This document shows, piece after piece, positions 28,198 through 40,085 of a stretch of DNA of 64,000 nucleotides (position 1 is the stretch's first letter; each line of letters begins with the position of its first letter). This DNA is from Shewanella glacialimarina (GTDB lineage: Bacteria > Pseudomonadota > Gammaproteobacteria > Enterobacterales > Shewanellaceae). Under the pieces are notes generated by a model. The model did no database searches. It had not been told where the DNA came from and saw only the letters and a list, made by a program, of their open reading frames with translations. Location of the stretch: assembly GCF_020511155.1 (NCBI RefSeq), contig NZ_CP041216.1, positions 3,968,001 through 4,032,000 on the forward strand, written 5' to 3'. Position numbers and translations under genes: made by a program.

Positions 28198-29010
28198 ATG
28201 ATCCAGCATATCGATATTGCAGTTAATTTATTGAGTTCAAGCTTAATAGAAAACAGCAGTGACATAATAGAACAAGCGGCGAAACATCATGTTTCGCCTT
28301 TAATCGTTATTGGTTCTGACCTTGACGAAAGTGGCCAAGCCATTACCCTATGTCAGCAACATCCCCTACACGTATTTTGTACAGCAGGTGTGCACCCTCA
28401 CCATGCCAGTACCTGGACGAATACGAGTGCCAATGAGTTAAAACGATTAGCCCTAGATGAAACTGTGGTTGCTATTGGTGAGTGCGGTTTAGATTATAAC
28501 CGTGATTTTTCTCCGCGTGATAAACAACGACAAGCATTTGCAGCTCAACTTGAGATAGCCGCTGAACTCAACATGCCGGTTTATATGCATTGTCGCGATG
28601 CCCATGATGACTTTATTGCCATATTTAATCAGTATAGAGCCCACTTACCTAAGGCGGTATTGCATTGTTTTACCGGCAACAAATCAGAGCTCGACGCATG
28701 TTTAGCTGCTAATTTATATATTGGTATTACAGGTTGGATTTGTGATGAACGTCGCGGACAAGATTTAGCTGAGTTAGTGAAGTATATTCCCAACAACCGT
28801 TTAATGGCAGAAACTGATGCGCCTTATCTACTGCCAAGAAGTATGCGCCCTAAGCCTAAATCAAGTAAAAACTTACCCCAATACTTACCTTATATTGTCG
28901 AATCAATAGCTAAACTACGCAATCAAGATTATGCTGTAGTTGCGCAACATTGTTATCAAAATAGCAGTAATTTTTTTAACTTACCTGCCAATATTACCGG
29001 TACAAAGTAA
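28198..29010 (+). CDS. tatD: TatD-family 3'-5' nuclease/hydrolase
   Basis: TatD (270 aa) is a metal-dependent amidohydrolase-fold nuclease that trims DNA and RNA 3' ends; despite its name it is not needed for Tat export. Metal-site segments are VHPHHA near 64, GECGLDYNRDFSP near 95, MHCRDAHDDF near 130, the HCFTG segment near 157 and ETDAPYLLPRSMRPKPKSSKN-like near 205. The N-terminus reads IDIAVNLLSSSLIE, a form of the TatD-branch DIGVNLTSSQF. Its stop overlaps the start of the diguanylate cyclase gene (TAATG). Confidence 0.92.
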   Translation: MIQHIDIAVNLLSSSLIENSSDIIEQAAKHHVSPLIVIGSDLDESGQAITLCQQHPLHVFCTAGVHPHHASTWTNTSANELKRLALDETVVAIGECGLDYNRDFSPRDKQRQAFAAQLEIAAELNMPVYMHCRDAHDDFIAIFNQYRAHLPKAVLHCFTGNKSELDACLAANLYIGITGWICDERRGQDLAELVKYIPNNRLMAETDAPYLLPRSMRPKPKSSKNLPQYLPYIVESIAKLRNQDYAVVAQHCYQNSSNFFNLPANITGTK

Positions 29011-30950
29011 TGAATAATCAGCCAATTTCAGCATTAATGCCTAGCAAACTATTTGGTTTGCTTTTTTTGGTGTTGTGCTCATTACTACTCACTAAGCAAA
29101 GTTTTGCTAACAATGAGAATCATAGTCATCAACCACCTGTTCGTCTCACACAAAGTTCTATCACCAAAATTAATTTACATGACTGGATGTTTATTCAAAC
29201 ACAGAAAAACATCAGTAACTTAGCAGAACTAGAACAACAAGCACCAGCCTCTTGGCGCAAAATAACCCGAGAAGATACTGAGCTGGTTGGTGTTAAAGAT
29301 CTGTGGATTAGCTTCAGTATTTTTTCGCCAATTGACTATCAAACTCGTATTATTGCCCTTGATAACCCGTTAATTGACAATATAACTCTTTATCACAAAG
29401 TGAATGGAGAATTAGTCAGCACAGCCTATATGGGGGATGCATTAACGTTTAATAACCGACCATTACAAAGTAATACTTTTCTATTCCCCTTTGATTTACA
29501 ACCAGGTGAAACTCACCAGTTTTTACTCAAAATCGACACCTTAGGCAGTACCAATTTACCGTTAATTTTATGGTCACCAAATGATTTAACCCAAGAAATT
29601 GAAACCAAAAATCTCAGTTATGGCTTACAAATCGGTTTATTGGTTGCTATTGGTACTTTTAGTCTTTTTATCGCATTAACTTCTGGCTCATTTAGCTTTA
29701 GTTATTACAGTGGCTATGTATTAAGTTTAGCGTTATTAGTTGCCACCATTCATGGTGTTTCGTTCCGATATTTATGGTCAGAATGGCCCCAAGTGCAAAA
29801 CATCATAGTTCCTTTTCTTATTCCCATTATTCTGGGATTTAACTTAATGTTCACTGAAAAGGTGCTACTGCTCAAATATCACAACTTACAGATGCTAAAA
29901 GTTTGCCGTTTATTAGCCGCTATTGCGTTTTTGTTGGCAATAATACTGCCCGTTATTGACTACAGTATCGCGATATATGTTTTATTATTTTTCGTCGCTT
30001 TGGTATGCATTATTTTAAGCTTTATTACCATTGCCCAGGCCTGGGCAGGACAGCGTAATGCGCGTTTATATGGATTAGGGCGCGTTATACTACTGGGCAG
30101 TTGTATTATCTCTTGCTTGATGTATTTAGGTCTGTTTGACATAGGCATGGCGGTGCAAACGCCCCTAATGATAGGGATAAGTATTGAAGTTATCACTATG
30201 GCTGCGGTATTAACCATTCGCTATAACGATGAGCGTAAATCTAAATTAGATATCCAACAGCAAGCATTAGAACAGGCTGAGCGCTTAAGGCAAAACCGCG
30301 AAGAGTTTTTTAAAGCTGAAACAGAAGCCAATGAACTGTTAGAGCAAATGGTCCAGGAGCGCACCTTAGAGTTAGAAGTGACTTTACGTGAACTGAATGA
30401 AGTTAATCAAAAACTTACCGAGCAGAACACTATCGATAGTCTAACGGGTGTCAAAAATCGTAGCGTATTTGATCGCAGACTGATTGCAGAAGGGCGTATC
30501 AGCCGCCGCCAACAAACGCCAATGGCGCTGTTAATGCTTGATATTGACAAGTTTAAGAGTATTAATGATCGCTATGGTCATTTAGCTGGCGATCATACCT
30601 TACAAATTATTGCTCATACCTTATCTGAACATGTAAAGCGCCCAACCGATCTCGTATCACGTTTTGGTGGTGAAGAGTTTGCTATTATATTGCCTAATAC
30701 TGATGGGGATGGTGCAATGTTAGTGGCTGAGACAATACGCAATGCCATTGAAGTGTTAGCGATAAAATGGGATAGCCATGATATTCCGCTGACCATTAGT
30801 ATCGGTATTTCTGTGGCGATTATTGATAGTGATGATCACCCAACCGTTTTATTAGACCAAGCAGACAAAGCATTGTATCAAGCCAAGCGTGGTGGAAGAA
30901 ATCGAGTCCGTCTTTACTCAGTAGCATCAGAAGAATCAGAAGTATCTTAA
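29010..30950 (+). CDS. Membrane diguanylate cyclase with 7TMR-DISM sensor
   Basis: This 646-residue inner-membrane signalling protein starts with a signal-like helix. A periplasmic 7TMR-DISM extracellular domain (about 40-190) follows, then seven hydrophobic helices (about 205-400) and a coiled coil (about 410-465). It ends in a GGDEF domain (about 470-635). The active site reads FGGEEF and the inhibitory site RPTD stands five residues before it, so both c-di-GMP synthesis and product inhibition are expected. SLTGVKNRSVFDRRL opens the domain. It is coupled to tatD by overlap and followed 13 bases later by hemB. The ligand sensed is unknown. Confidence 0.9.
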   Translation: MNNQPISALMPSKLFGLLFLVLCSLLLTKQSFANNENHSHQPPVRLTQSSITKINLHDWMFIQTQKNISNLAELEQQAPASWRKITREDTELVGVKDLWISFSIFSPIDYQTRIIALDNPLIDNITLYHKVNGELVSTAYMGDALTFNNRPLQSNTFLFPFDLQPGETHQFLLKIDTLGSTNLPLILWSPNDLTQEIETKNLSYGLQIGLLVAIGTFSLFIALTSGSFSFSYYSGYVLSLALLVATIHGVSFRYLWSEWPQVQNIIVPFLIPIILGFNLMFTEKVLLLKYHNLQMLKVCRLLAAIAFLLAIILPVIDYSIAIYVLLFFVALVCIILSFITIAQAWAGQRNARLYGLGRVILLGSCIISCLMYLGLFDIGMAVQTPLMIGISIEVITMAAVLTIRYNDERKSKLDIQQQALEQAERLRQNREEFFKAETEANELLEQMVQERTLELEVTLRELNEVNQKLTEQNTIDSLTGVKNRSVFDRRLIAEGRISRRQQTPMALLMLDIDKFKSINDRYGHLAGDHTLQIIAHTLSEHVKRPTDLVSRFGGEEFAIILPNTDGDGAMLVAETIRNAIEVLAIKWDSHDIPLTISIGISVAIIDSDDHPTVLLDQADKALYQAKRGGRNRVRLYSVASEESEVS

Positions 30951-30960
30951 CCTGGAGTAG

Positions 30961-31974
<1,014 letters not shown>

Positions 31975-31991
31975 ATTTTTATCAGCTTTGT

Positions 31992-32017
31992 TAAGCCCAG
32001 ATATTCTGGGCTTTTTA
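31992..32017 (+). terminator. Terminator after hemB
   Basis: AGCCCAG / CTGGGCT stem with a six-base loop and a T-rich tail, 18 bases after the stop codon. Confidence 0.8.
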
Positions 32018-32181
32018 TTATATATTCACTGCTATGCGAATATGCTTTACGTCTCATTTTGAGCATTTAACCCATCCTTTTAGTGACTAAGTTAACATCC
32101 AGCATGGTTATTACTTAACAGCTAAATTAACTCATGTTTGAATACCTCTCGCACTATTTCCTTCTGCACAGAGGCTTTATC

Positions 32182-32733
32182 ATGCACAATAGCATTAAGA
32201 CATTATTCGCCACCAGCGCACTTATTTTCAGCAGCCAAGCATTAGTGGCTCCCGTTTTCGCCAACAGTGGTTGTGGATTTGAAAAAGAGTCGCAAGGGTT
32301 TAACGCAACTTGCAGTGAGGAGAAAGAAGAAGTGATCATTACCGGTATTGTTACAACTGAAACACTTGCAAAAGATTTACCCGGCTATGCTGCAGAGTAC
32401 CAAGACTACGTGGTTAATGAGGCGCAAATTGCAGCATTAAAGCAAGTATCAGAAGTAACTGACATAGTCGTTATTATTGGTACCTGGTGCCCTGATTGCC
32501 ATCGAGAAACGCCACGCTTTATGCGTTTAATTGAAGCGGCTGCCAACCCAAACCTTAAAGTGACCTACATAGGAGTTGACCGCAGCAAGCTTGACCCTGA
32601 AGGGCTAGCAGCTAAATATGATTTCACGCGTATTCCGACCTTTATTATTGAGCAAAAAGGTCATGAAATCGGCCGTATTGTAGAACGCCCTGAAGTGTCA
32701 CTTGAAGCTGATTTGGTAAACCTTTTAAAATAA
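32182..32733 (+). CDS. Exported thioredoxin-family protein with CPDC active site
   Basis: The ATG at 32182 (183 residues) gives a good signal peptide, MHNSIKTLFATSALIFSSQA, and has AGAGG upstream. The frame open further upstream does not add a plausible start. The mature protein has a short N-terminal region with two cysteines (GCGFEK, ATCSEE). A thioredoxin fold follows with IIGTWCPDCHRETPRFM near 110 and the cis-proline IPTF near 155. It is probably periplasmic. CPDC is unlike cytosolic CGPC, which suggests a specific redox partner or a sensor-like role; that is inference. Confidence 0.82.
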   Translation: MHNSIKTLFATSALIFSSQALVAPVFANSGCGFEKESQGFNATCSEEKEEVIITGIVTTETLAKDLPGYAAEYQDYVVNEAQIAALKQVSEVTDIVVIIGTWCPDCHRETPRFMRLIEAAANPNLKVTYIGVDRSKLDPEGLAAKYDFTRIPTFIIEQKGHEIGRIVERPEVSLEADLVNLLK

Positions 32734-32753
32734 TGAGTTCTCGCTGAAATGAC

Positions 32754-32786
32754 AAAAAAATAGGTCACATTATGTGACCTATTTTT
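32754..32786. terminator. Bidirectional terminator between the thioredoxin-like gene and gppA-like gene
   Basis: AATAGGTCACAT / ATGTGACCTATT is a near-perfect palindrome flanked by A7 and T5, usable by both converging genes. Confidence 0.85.
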
Positions 32787-32838
32787 ATTGTTCTATCAAT
32801 TGAGATTAGCACTGACGGCCTCGTAACAACTCATATAT

Positions 32839-33771
32839 TTAGCGTGTACGTTGCTTATCCGACAATACTTGCAATACGCCTTCACGTAATGCGCCGCCCG
32901 CTAGATGTAATTGTTTAATCGACAGTAACTCAAACAATGCCAACAAGATGGCCACACCAGATGCAAAAGTGGGTGCTTGTTCTGCCGTTAATCCATCAAT
33001 ATTGGATAGATGCAAATCTGACTGAGCTAAAATATCATCACGTAATGATTGCAGCACAGTTAAGGTAATCACTTCAGACACTTGCCTATGTTGCAATACT
33101 GACACAACAGATTGTACAACTCCTGATGCACCCACAGCTTTGTCCCAGCCTAAATTGGTCAGAGCCTGCATGTGTTCTAATAAGATATTTTTAACGGCAT
33201 CTTGTGCTTGGGAAAAATCAAGCATTTGAAAAGGCGTAGCATTGAAAAACTGTTGATTAAAAACCACTCCGCCCATGGGTACGCTGGTTTTAAATAACAC
33301 TTTACGGCCCTTACCGACAATAAACTCGGTACTGGCACCGCCAATATCAATCACGAGACGTTTTTCTATGCCTGTAGTGGTTGCCACCATACCTTGATAA
33401 ATTAATTCAGCTTCACGTAAACCTGAAATAACCTCTATCGGATGTCCTAATATAGGTAAAGCCTGCTGCTTAAACTCATCTGCATTAGCAATAACACGCA
33501 ATGTGGCGGTAGCGATTACTGCAACATCATGCTGATTAACGCGATGTTTTTTTATCATCTCGGCAAACAGGGCTAAACAATCTAACCCCCGTTGCATCAC
33601 CTCATGCGACAAATAGCCATCGTCACCAATACCCTCTGCCAAACGCACTTTGCGCTTATACTTGGCTATAATCTGTGGCTTACCAGCCACAGTCACTGCA
33701 ACCAACATATTAAAGCTATTAGAGCCTAATGTGATGGCCGCGTATGCAGGTAAGGATGATAATTGAGCCAT
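32839..33771 (-). CDS. Ppx/GppA-family phosphatase, single-domain form
   Basis: This 310-residue protein is the actin-like ATPase-fold core of exopolyphosphatase / pppGpp phosphatase enzymes. AAITLGSNSFNMLVA opens the first phosphate loop. IATATLRVIANADEF lies near 95, and VIDIGGASTEFIVG near 150 holds the second loop. E. coli GppA is about 490 residues; this protein lacks the C-terminal HD-like domain. It follows rhlB with no spacing, like the E. coli rhlB-gppA order. It should degrade polyphosphate or pppGpp, but which one is not shown by sequence. Confidence 0.82.
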   Translation of the reverse strand: MAQLSSLPAYAAITLGSNSFNMLVAVTVAGKPQIIAKYKRKVRLAEGIGDDGYLSHEVMQRGLDCLALFAEMIKKHRVNQHDVAVIATATLRVIANADEFKQQALPILGHPIEVISGLREAELIYQGMVATTTGIEKRLVIDIGGASTEFIVGKGRKVLFKTSVPMGGVVFNQQFFNATPFQMLDFSQAQDAVKNILLEHMQALTNLGWDKAVGASGVVQSVVSVLQHRQVSEVITLTVLQSLRDDILAQSDLHLSNIDGLTAEQAPTFASGVAILLALFELLSIKQLHLAGGALREGVLQVLSDKQRTR

Positions 33772-35076
33772 TTACGTCGGTCTGCGTGTCCGATGACGCG
33801 ATGGTGTGTTACTACTACCACTTCGATGAGCACCTTTACTTGCACCATCACGGGTACGGGTAGTAGGGTGTTTACGATGAATACGCACTGGCGGAGGAAT
33901 ATCATCCAGTAATGCATCACGGTCATAATCAGATACAGGAATAGCGTGGGTAATATAGGTTTCAATACCTGGTAAATTTAATGCATATTCTTCACAGGCA
34001 AAACTAATTGAAATACCTTTAGCACCCGCTCGACCAGTACGACCTATACGGTGAACATAATCTTCACAATCATCAGGTAAGTCATAGTTATAAACATGCG
34101 ATACATCAGAGATATGTAAACCACGGGCTGCTACATCTGTGGCGACTAAAATATCTAAATCACCGCAGGTAAACTGTTCAAGAATACGAATACGTTTCTT
34201 TTGTGGTACATCGCCTGTCAGTAACCCAACACGATGTCCATCACCTTCAAGGTATGACCATAGTTTTTCACAGCTGTGTTTAGTGTTAGAGAACACAATA
34301 GCTTTTTCTGGCCAGTCTTCCTCAATCAAAGTAAGCAATAAGCGCATTTTATCTTCCATTGAAGGATAAAAAATTTCTTCTTTGATGTTTTTAGAGGTTT
34401 TTTCAAGTGGTTCGATTTCCACTTTCTCAGGGTCATTCATATGATCATAGGCTAATTCCTGCACTTTCATTGAAAGTGTGGCAGAAAATAACATGTTCAA
34501 ACGCGCTTTAGCGTCTGGCATACGACGAAATAAGAAACGAATATCTTTAATAAAGCCTAAATCGAACATACGATCGGCTTCATCTAATACCACAGCTTGA
34601 ATGTGATTCAGGCTAATGACACCTTGGCGAACATAATCAATAATTCGACCTGTGGTACCAATTAAAATATCAACGCCTTTATCTAATACCTCACGCTGTG
34701 TTTCATAGCTTTCACCGCCATAAACAATCCCAACTTTTAAGCCAGTATGTTTAGCCAGTAAATTGGCATCTTTAGCAATTTGAATCGCTAATTCGCGAGT
34801 TGGAGCCATGATAATGGCACGCGGTTCAGTATTTTTGCGCCCTTCTGGGGCAGCAGATGTGAGTAAGTGATTAAAAGTTGCTACTAAGAACGCCATGGTT
34901 TTGCCTGTGCCCGTTTGGGCTTGGCCGGCGATATCTTTAGTGTTTAGTAAAATAGGTAATGATAAGGCTTGGATTGGGGTACAAAATTCAAAGCCGTTCT
35001 CGTTTAAGGCTGATAAAACTGCATCTTGCAGCGGAAAGTCAGCGAACTTTTTGGTAGATAAATGTGTTTGGCTCAT
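33772..35076 (-). CDS. rhlB: ATP-dependent RNA helicase RhlB
   Basis: RhlB (434 aa) is a DEAD-box helicase that partners RNase E in the RNA degradosome. The Q motif region [14 protein letters not shown] opens the protein. AQTGTGKT (I), PTRELAIQ (Ia), DEAD ([14 protein letters not shown]), SAT (III) and [10 protein letters not shown] (VI) are all present. The C-terminal tail (about 395-434) is rich in Arg, His, Ser and Thr, as is usual for RNA-contact tails. It is divergent from trxA-rho, the arrangement seen in E. coli. Confidence 0.96.
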   Translation of the reverse strand: MSQTHLSTKKFADFPLQDAVLSALNENGFEFCTPIQALSLPILLNTKDIAGQAQTGTGKTMAFLVATFNHLLTSAAPEGRKNTEPRAIIMAPTRELAIQIAKDANLLAKHTGLKVGIVYGGESYETQREVLDKGVDILIGTTGRIIDYVRQGVISLNHIQAVVLDEADRMFDLGFIKDIRFLFRRMPDAKARLNMLFSATLSMKVQELAYDHMNDPEKVEIEPLEKTSKNIKEEIFYPSMEDKMRLLLTLIEEDWPEKAIVFSNTKHSCEKLWSYLEGDGHRVGLLTGDVPQKKRIRILEQFTCGDLDILVATDVAARGLHISDVSHVYNYDLPDDCEDYVHRIGRTGRAGAKGISISFACEEYALNLPGIETYITHAIPVSDYDRDALLDDIPPPVRIHRKHPTTRTRDGASKGAHRSGSSNTPSRHRTRRPT

Positions 35077-35273
35077 GGCACCAGCATACTAGTTGGGGTT
35101 GCAAAAAAAGATACGATAGTTTGAAATAGCTACATTGTTTATCCGTTCATATTATATATGCAGAGTTCAAAGCACCTCACTGCACAGGCTTCTTTATTGA
35201 TAAATAATTAATTATCAAATGGTTATAAAAAAGACTGGGCACTGAGAAGCTTAAAAAAAATCACCTTAACTAT

Positions 35274-35302
35274 TTAACAGCGGATGATGCTCTGCGTATA
35301 AT
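35274..35302 (+). promoter_or_regulatory. Predicted sigma-70 promoter of trxA
   Basis: TTAACA and TATAAT are separated by 17 bases. The trxA start codon lies about 115 bases downstream. The rest of the 341-base gap between rhlB and trxA shows no gene. Confidence 0.6.
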
Positions 35303-35417
35303 GGCAAATATAAAAATTGCGGATATTTACACGGTCACTTGAAAAGCTTTTCAACTAACCCAATATACATGGTAAGCCATTAATAAACTAGCAATGGAAC
35401 CAAATCTGGAGAACAAC

Positions 35418-35744
35418 ATGAGCGACAAAATAGTATACCTAAGCGACGACAGCTTCGAAAACGACGTATTAAAGTCTGACACTCCTGTGTTAGTCGATTT
35501 CTGGGCTGAGTGGTGTGGACCTTGTAAAATGATCGCGCCAATCTTAGATGACGTAGCAGAAGAGTATGCAGGTAGAGTTACTGTTGCCAAAATGAACGTT
35601 GACCAAAACAGCATTACCCCTGCTAAGTTTGGCGTTCGTGGCATTCCAACCTTGCTTATGTTTAAAGGTGGCGAGTTAGCTGCAACCAAAGTTGGTGCGC
35701 TGTCTAAAACGCAATTAAAAGAGTTTATTGACGCTCAAATCTAA
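35418..35744 (+). CDS. trxA: Thioredoxin 1
   Basis: TrxA (108 aa) is the main cytoplasmic protein-disulfide reductant. I start at the ATG at 35418 ([13 protein letters not shown]), which matches E. coli TrxA in length; GGAGAA precedes it. The active site [10 protein letters not shown] lies near residue 30 and the cis-proline segment GIPTLLMF near 75. It has its own promoter and terminator and stands before rho, as in many gammaproteobacteria. Confidence 0.97.
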   Translation: MSDKIVYLSDDSFENDVLKSDTPVLVDFWAEWCGPCKMIAPILDDVAEEYAGRVTVAKMNVDQNSITPAKFGVRGIPTLLMFKGGELAATKVGALSKTQLKEFIDAQI

Positions 35745-35766
35745 TCTCATTTAGAGTCTAATTGCG

Positions 35767-35803
35767 AAATGGCACAAGTTTTATACAATTTGTGCCATTT
35801 TTG
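35767..35803 (+). terminator. Terminator after trxA
   Basis: An 11-bp perfect stem, AAATGGCACAA with TTGTGCCATTT, 12-base loop, then a T run. Confidence 0.85.
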
Positions 35804-35957
35804 TACCTAAAATTCTGGACGTCAGCCTAATATGGTGATAAATTTACCTCAGATTTTTTCAATTTAACCTTTTCTCGCTTTTCAGTCATAAACTCTGTTC
35901 AATACCCCTACTGATTGATTGCGGTAAGCTTTGTCGCGTAACACAAGACTCCCATAC

Positions 35958-37223
35958 ATGAATTTAACAGAATTAAAAGACACGCCGATTTCAGATCTTG
36001 TTTCACTTGCTGAAAGCATGAAACTAGAAAATATGGCTCGCGCCCGTAAGCAAGATATTATCTTCTCGATTTTAAAATCACATGCCAAAAGCGGAGAAGA
36101 TATCTTCGGTGGCGGTGTATTAGAAATCCTCCAAGACGGTTTTGGATTTTTAAGAAGTTCAGATGGTTCATACTTAGCCGGCCCTGACGATATCTATGTT
36201 TCACCTAGCCAAATTCGCCGCTTCAATATGCGTACTGGTGACTCCATTTTTGGTAAGATACGTCCGCCTAAAGAAGGTGAAAGATATTTTGCCCTGCTAA
36301 AAGTATCTGAAGTTAACTTCGATAAGCCAGAAAGCTCACGTAACAAAATTTTGTTTGAAAACTTAACCCCACTTCATGCTGAAGAACGTCTTCGTATGGA
36401 ACGCGGTAATGGTTCAACAGAAGATATTACCTCACGCATTCTTGATCTATGTTCTCCTATCGGTAAAGGTCAACGTGGTTTGATTGTTGCGCCGCCAAAA
36501 GCGGGTAAAACATTATTACTTCAAAACATCGCCCAAAGTATTACTTATAACAACCCTGATGTGGTGTTAATGGTATTACTGATTGACGAACGCCCAGAAG
36601 AAGTGACCGAAATGCAGCGTATGGTCAAAGGCGAAGTTATTGCTTCTACCTTTGATGAGCCAGCAAGCCGTCACGTGCAAGTTGCCGAAATGGTACTTGA
36701 AAAAGCCAAGCGTTTAGTTGAACACAAAAAAGACGTAGTGATTTTACTAGATTCTATCACTCGTTTAGCCCGTGCATACAACACAGTTATTCCATCATCA
36801 GGTAAAGTGCTTACCGGTGGTGTTGATGCTAACGCACTACACCGTCCAAAGCGTTTCTTCGGTGCAGCACGTAACATCGAACACGGCGGCAGCTTAACCA
36901 TTATTGCTACCGCACTTGTTGATACTGGTTCGAAAATGGATGAAGTGATTTACGAAGAATTTAAAGGTACCGGTAACCAAGAGTTACACCTTTCTCGTAA
37001 AGCAGCTGAAAAACGTGTGTTCCCGGCGATTGATTTCAACCGCAGCGGTACTCGTCGCGAAGAGAAACTGACTACAGTTGAAGAACTTCAGAAGATGTGG
37101 ATCTTACGTAAAATACTTCACCCAATGGATGAAGTATCAGCAATGGAATTCTTAATCGATAAGCTTGCAATGACTAAGACAAATGAAGAATTCTTCACCG
37201 CGATGAAACGCGCTAAGTCTTAA
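35958..37223 (+). CDS. rho: Transcription termination factor Rho
   Basis: Rho (421 aa) is the hexameric RNA helicase that ends transcription. I start at the ATG at 35958 ([14 protein letters not shown]), as in E. coli. No good ribosome site precedes it, which fits its known low, autoregulated expression. The N-terminal RNA-binding domain covers about 1-130, with [15 protein letters not shown]. Walker A is APPKAGKT near 180. The Q and R loops lie in [23 protein letters not shown] near 280-300. The protein is nearly identical to E. coli Rho across the motor part. Confidence 0.98.
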   Translation: MNLTELKDTPISDLVSLAESMKLENMARARKQDIIFSILKSHAKSGEDIFGGGVLEILQDGFGFLRSSDGSYLAGPDDIYVSPSQIRRFNMRTGDSIFGKIRPPKEGERYFALLKVSEVNFDKPESSRNKILFENLTPLHAEERLRMERGNGSTEDITSRILDLCSPIGKGQRGLIVAPPKAGKTLLLQNIAQSITYNNPDVVLMVLLIDERPEEVTEMQRMVKGEVIASTFDEPASRHVQVAEMVLEKAKRLVEHKKDVVILLDSITRLARAYNTVIPSSGKVLTGGVDANALHRPKRFFGAARNIEHGGSLTIIATALVDTGSKMDEVIYEEFKGTGNQELHLSRKAAEKRVFPAIDFNRSGTRREEKLTTVEELQKMWILRKILHPMDEVSAMEFLIDKLAMTKTNEEFFTAMKRAKS

Positions 37224-37244
37224 GACATACATTCTATATCTGAT

Positions 37245-37284
37245 AAAAATGCCGCTCCACCTAATAAAGGTTAGCGGCATTTTT
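37245..37284. terminator. Bidirectional terminator between rho and frdB
   Basis: AAAAATGCCGCT with AGCGGCATTTTT makes a 12-bp stem, usable from both converging genes. Confidence 0.85.
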
Positions 37285-37318
37285 GTATCACTCAGTTTAT
37301 CGCTAATCAATACATCAA

Positions 37319-38062
37319 CTACAAAATCCTATTCGGGCTTGCTATCGCCATCTTACGGCGTAAGTAAGCAATCTGTTGCATATGAGGCAAATCTTTCGGG
37401 CAGGCATCTTGGCAGCCTAATAAAGTCACACAGCCAAATACCCCATCTTGATTACCGATAACATGATAGAAATCATCCGCAGTACGGGTATCGCGGCTAT
37501 CTAATTCAAAGCGGGCAATTTTCATCATACCCACCGCGCCAACAAAGGTTTCACGCATTTGTTTGGTGGCGCAGGCTGACACACATACACCACACTCTAC
37601 ACAACGGTCGAGTTCGTATAACTTGGCTGCTTCGTCTGGGTCCATGGGTGTTTCGATACGATGAATATCACTCTCAAAATTATTTGGCTGTAACCACAAC
37701 TGTAAACGCTCGGCCAATTCGCGCATAAACTTACCGGTGTTAACTGACAAATCGCCGATTAATTCAAACCCAGGTAATGGCATCAATATAATGTCACCTT
37801 TAGGGTAATTAGCCGTTAAAGTGCGGCAAGCCAATGTGGGCTTGCCGTTAATCACCATGGCGCAGCTGCCGCAAATGCCTGCGCGGCAGACAAAGTCAAA
37901 TTGCAGTGAAGGATCCTGTTGCTCACGAAGCATATTCAGCGCAATAAACACCGTCATGCCGGGCGCTTCAGTCACTTCATAGTTAACCATTTTCGGTTTG
38001 TCGTTAGGGTCTTGTGGATCAAATCTAAAAATTGAAAAACGAATTGTTCTAGCTTGACTCAT
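37319..38062 (-). CDS. frdB: Fumarate reductase iron-sulfur subunit
   Basis: FrdB (247 aa) passes electrons from the membrane heme subunit to the flavoprotein. The ATG at 38062 (MSQARTIRFSIF) has GGGAG upstream and lies one base after frdA. The N-terminal [2Fe-2S] site reads CRAGICGSCAM with a following CRT. The C-terminal clusters use CVECGVCVSACATKQM and GCQDACPKDLP. That layout, together with a single cytochrome b subunit, resembles the Wolinella quinol:fumarate reductase rather than the E. coli FrdABCD type. Confidence 0.95.
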   Translation of the reverse strand: MSQARTIRFSIFRFDPQDPNDKPKMVNYEVTEAPGMTVFIALNMLREQQDPSLQFDFVCRAGICGSCAMVINGKPTLACRTLTANYPKGDIILMPLPGFELIGDLSVNTGKFMRELAERLQLWLQPNNFESDIHRIETPMDPDEAAKLYELDRCVECGVCVSACATKQMRETFVGAVGMMKIARFELDSRDTRTADDFYHVIGNQDGVFGCVTLLGCQDACPKDLPHMQQIAYLRRKMAIASPNRIL

Positions 38063-38063
38063 G

Positions 38064-40073
38064 TTATTTATCTCCCACCATTGTTGCACTGACCACAGCA
38101 CAATTTAATGTGTCTGATAAGCGCTGATTTAGCGGCATTAGCTCGTCAGGTAAGGTGAATGGCATGATTGCTGCCTGCTTGGCATATCGGTCAGCATCAA
38201 TACCTAAGTTGGCAAGAATGGCGTCTATTTGCTGCTGACGCTTCTCGGTATCGGGATGCGCAATCGCATTGTTTACACCATAGCCACGATAGCCCGGTGG
38301 CAGTTCCATTTGCATCACATCAAGCGCTTCATAACTCAGCACTGGCGCTAAAGCATCGGCATCTGGCCAGGTTGATAATGTCCGGTTTAGCCAGTCTTTA
38401 TCGTTACGTTGTGGAAAGTCTTCACGGGAGTGAGCACCACGACTTTCGGTGCGCGCATTCGCACCGCAAGCGACAGTTAGCGCCACTTTTAGCATTCGCC
38501 TTAGGCGTAATGCTTCTACTAGTTCAGGGTTGGCATGGCGTTTTTTACACCTTAGTCCGATATTGCGTGAACGTTTAAGCAACTGACTTAACTCATCTAC
38601 GGCTTGTTGTAACTCATCGCCATTTCTGAAAATACCAACGTAATCCATCATAATTTTTTGCATCGCCAGCTTAAGTTCAAAGGTATTTTCGGTGCCTTCA
38701 CCATCCACTAAACCATTAATCTCATCAATTAACTCACCACCGAAACGATTAATGAGGTCAGTATCAATAACCAGATTGTTTTTCTCGCCAAAGTCAGCAA
38801 CATATTTACCAATAATCATCCCGCCAACCACGGTTTCTGCTAGAGAATTCCCGCCTAAACGATTAAAGCCATGCATATCCCAACACGCCGCCTCTCCCAC
38901 ACTAAATAAACCTGATAACTGCGGGCTTTCACCTGTAGGCGTTGTGCGTATGCCGCCCATAGAATAATGCTGAGTTGGCCTAACTGGGATCCAATCTTTA
39001 GTGGGGTCTATACCGAGAAAGTTTTCACAAATTTCTTTCACTTCGCGCAAGTTGGTTTCAATGTGTTTGCGGCCTAACAAGGTAATATCCAACCATAAAT
39101 GTGGGCCATATGGGCTATCGACACCTTTGCCTTTACGCATATGCTCAGTCATGCGCCGTGACACTACATCACGTGATGCTAATTCTTTCTTTTCAGGCTC
39201 GTAATCTGGCATAAAACGATAGCCGTCTTTATCGCGCAATAACCCGCCATCACCGCGACAGCCTTCTGTGGTTAAAATACCTACGGGCACAATGGCAGTA
39301 GGATGAAACTGTACCGCTTCCATATTACCTAATGTCGCCACGCCAGTTTCTAATGCCAATGCTTGGCCTATCCCATCACAAATAATGGCGTTGGTAGACA
39401 CTTCATATATACGACCATAACCCCCAGTAGCTATCGTGGTTGATTTGGCAATATACGCCCTAACCTCGCCAGTAATTAAACAGCGAGCAATCACGCCTTG
39501 GCAGCGCTTGCCATCATGAATAATCTTTAGCGCTTCCATGCGTTCGTGTACAGGAATACCTAACGAAATCGCTTTATTATCGACCGCATACAGCAATGAA
39601 TGCCCAGTCCCGTCTGCGGTATAGCAAGTACGCCATTTCTTGGTGCCGCCAAAGTCACGGGCATTAATTAACCCATGCGCCTCTTCGGCTTCATTAATAG
39701 TGACCTTCTGTGCATTAACTATCACCTGGCGTTCACCTTTAGTGATGCGTGTCCAGGGTACGCCCCAATTGGCTAACTCACGTACTGCTTTAGGTGCACA
39801 ATGGGCAAACATACGGGCAACGGCTTGATCGCAGCCCCAGTCAGAGCCTTTTACTGTGTCTTCAAAATGCACATCTTCATCATCGCCCATGCCTTTTATT
39901 GTGTTACCCAAACTAGCTTGCATCCCTCCCTGGGCTGCTGCTGAATGAGAGCGTTTAGCTTGAATGAGTGACAGCACTAATGTATCAAGACCGCGCTCTT
40001 TAGACGCAATAGCAACCCTTAAACCGGCTAAACCTGCACCAACCACTAATGTATCGGTATAAATTATTTGCAT
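38064..40073 (-). CDS. frdA: Fumarate reductase flavoprotein subunit
   Basis: FrdA (669 aa) holds covalently bound FAD and reduces fumarate to succinate. The dinucleotide motif [12 protein letters not shown] lies at the N-terminus. [15 protein letters not shown] near 45 contains the histidine that binds [27 protein letters not shown] near 255 and [31 protein letters not shown]-like residues near 380-405 are active-site segments. It is longer than the E. coli protein and fits the epsilonproteobacterial type. Together with frdB and the cytochrome b gene it forms an frdCAB operon for anaerobic fumarate respiration. A role as succinate dehydrogenase in reverse is also possible. Confidence 0.95.
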   Translation of the reverse strand: MQIIYTDTLVVGAGLAGLRVAIASKERGLDTLVLSLIQAKRSHSAAAQGGMQASLGNTIKGMGDDEDVHFEDTVKGSDWGCDQAVARMFAHCAPKAVRELANWGVPWTRITKGERQVIVNAQKVTINEAEEAHGLINARDFGGTKKWRTCYTADGTGHSLLYAVDNKAISLGIPVHERMEALKIIHDGKRCQGVIARCLITGEVRAYIAKSTTIATGGYGRIYEVSTNAIICDGIGQALALETGVATLGNMEAVQFHPTAIVPVGILTTEGCRGDGGLLRDKDGYRFMPDYEPEKKELASRDVVSRRMTEHMRKGKGVDSPYGPHLWLDITLLGRKHIETNLREVKEICENFLGIDPTKDWIPVRPTQHYSMGGIRTTPTGESPQLSGLFSVGEAACWDMHGFNRLGGNSLAETVVGGMIIGKYVADFGEKNNLVIDTDLINRFGGELIDEINGLVDGEGTENTFELKLAMQKIMMDYVGIFRNGDELQQAVDELSQLLKRSRNIGLRCKKRHANPELVEALRLRRMLKVALTVACGANARTESRGAHSREDFPQRNDKDWLNRTLSTWPDADALAPVLSYEALDVMQMELPPGYRGYGVNNAIAHPDTEKRQQQIDAILANLGIDADRYAKQAAIMPFTLPDELMPLNQRLSDTLNCAVVSATMVGDK

Positions 40074-40085
40074 GTTTATTCCTTA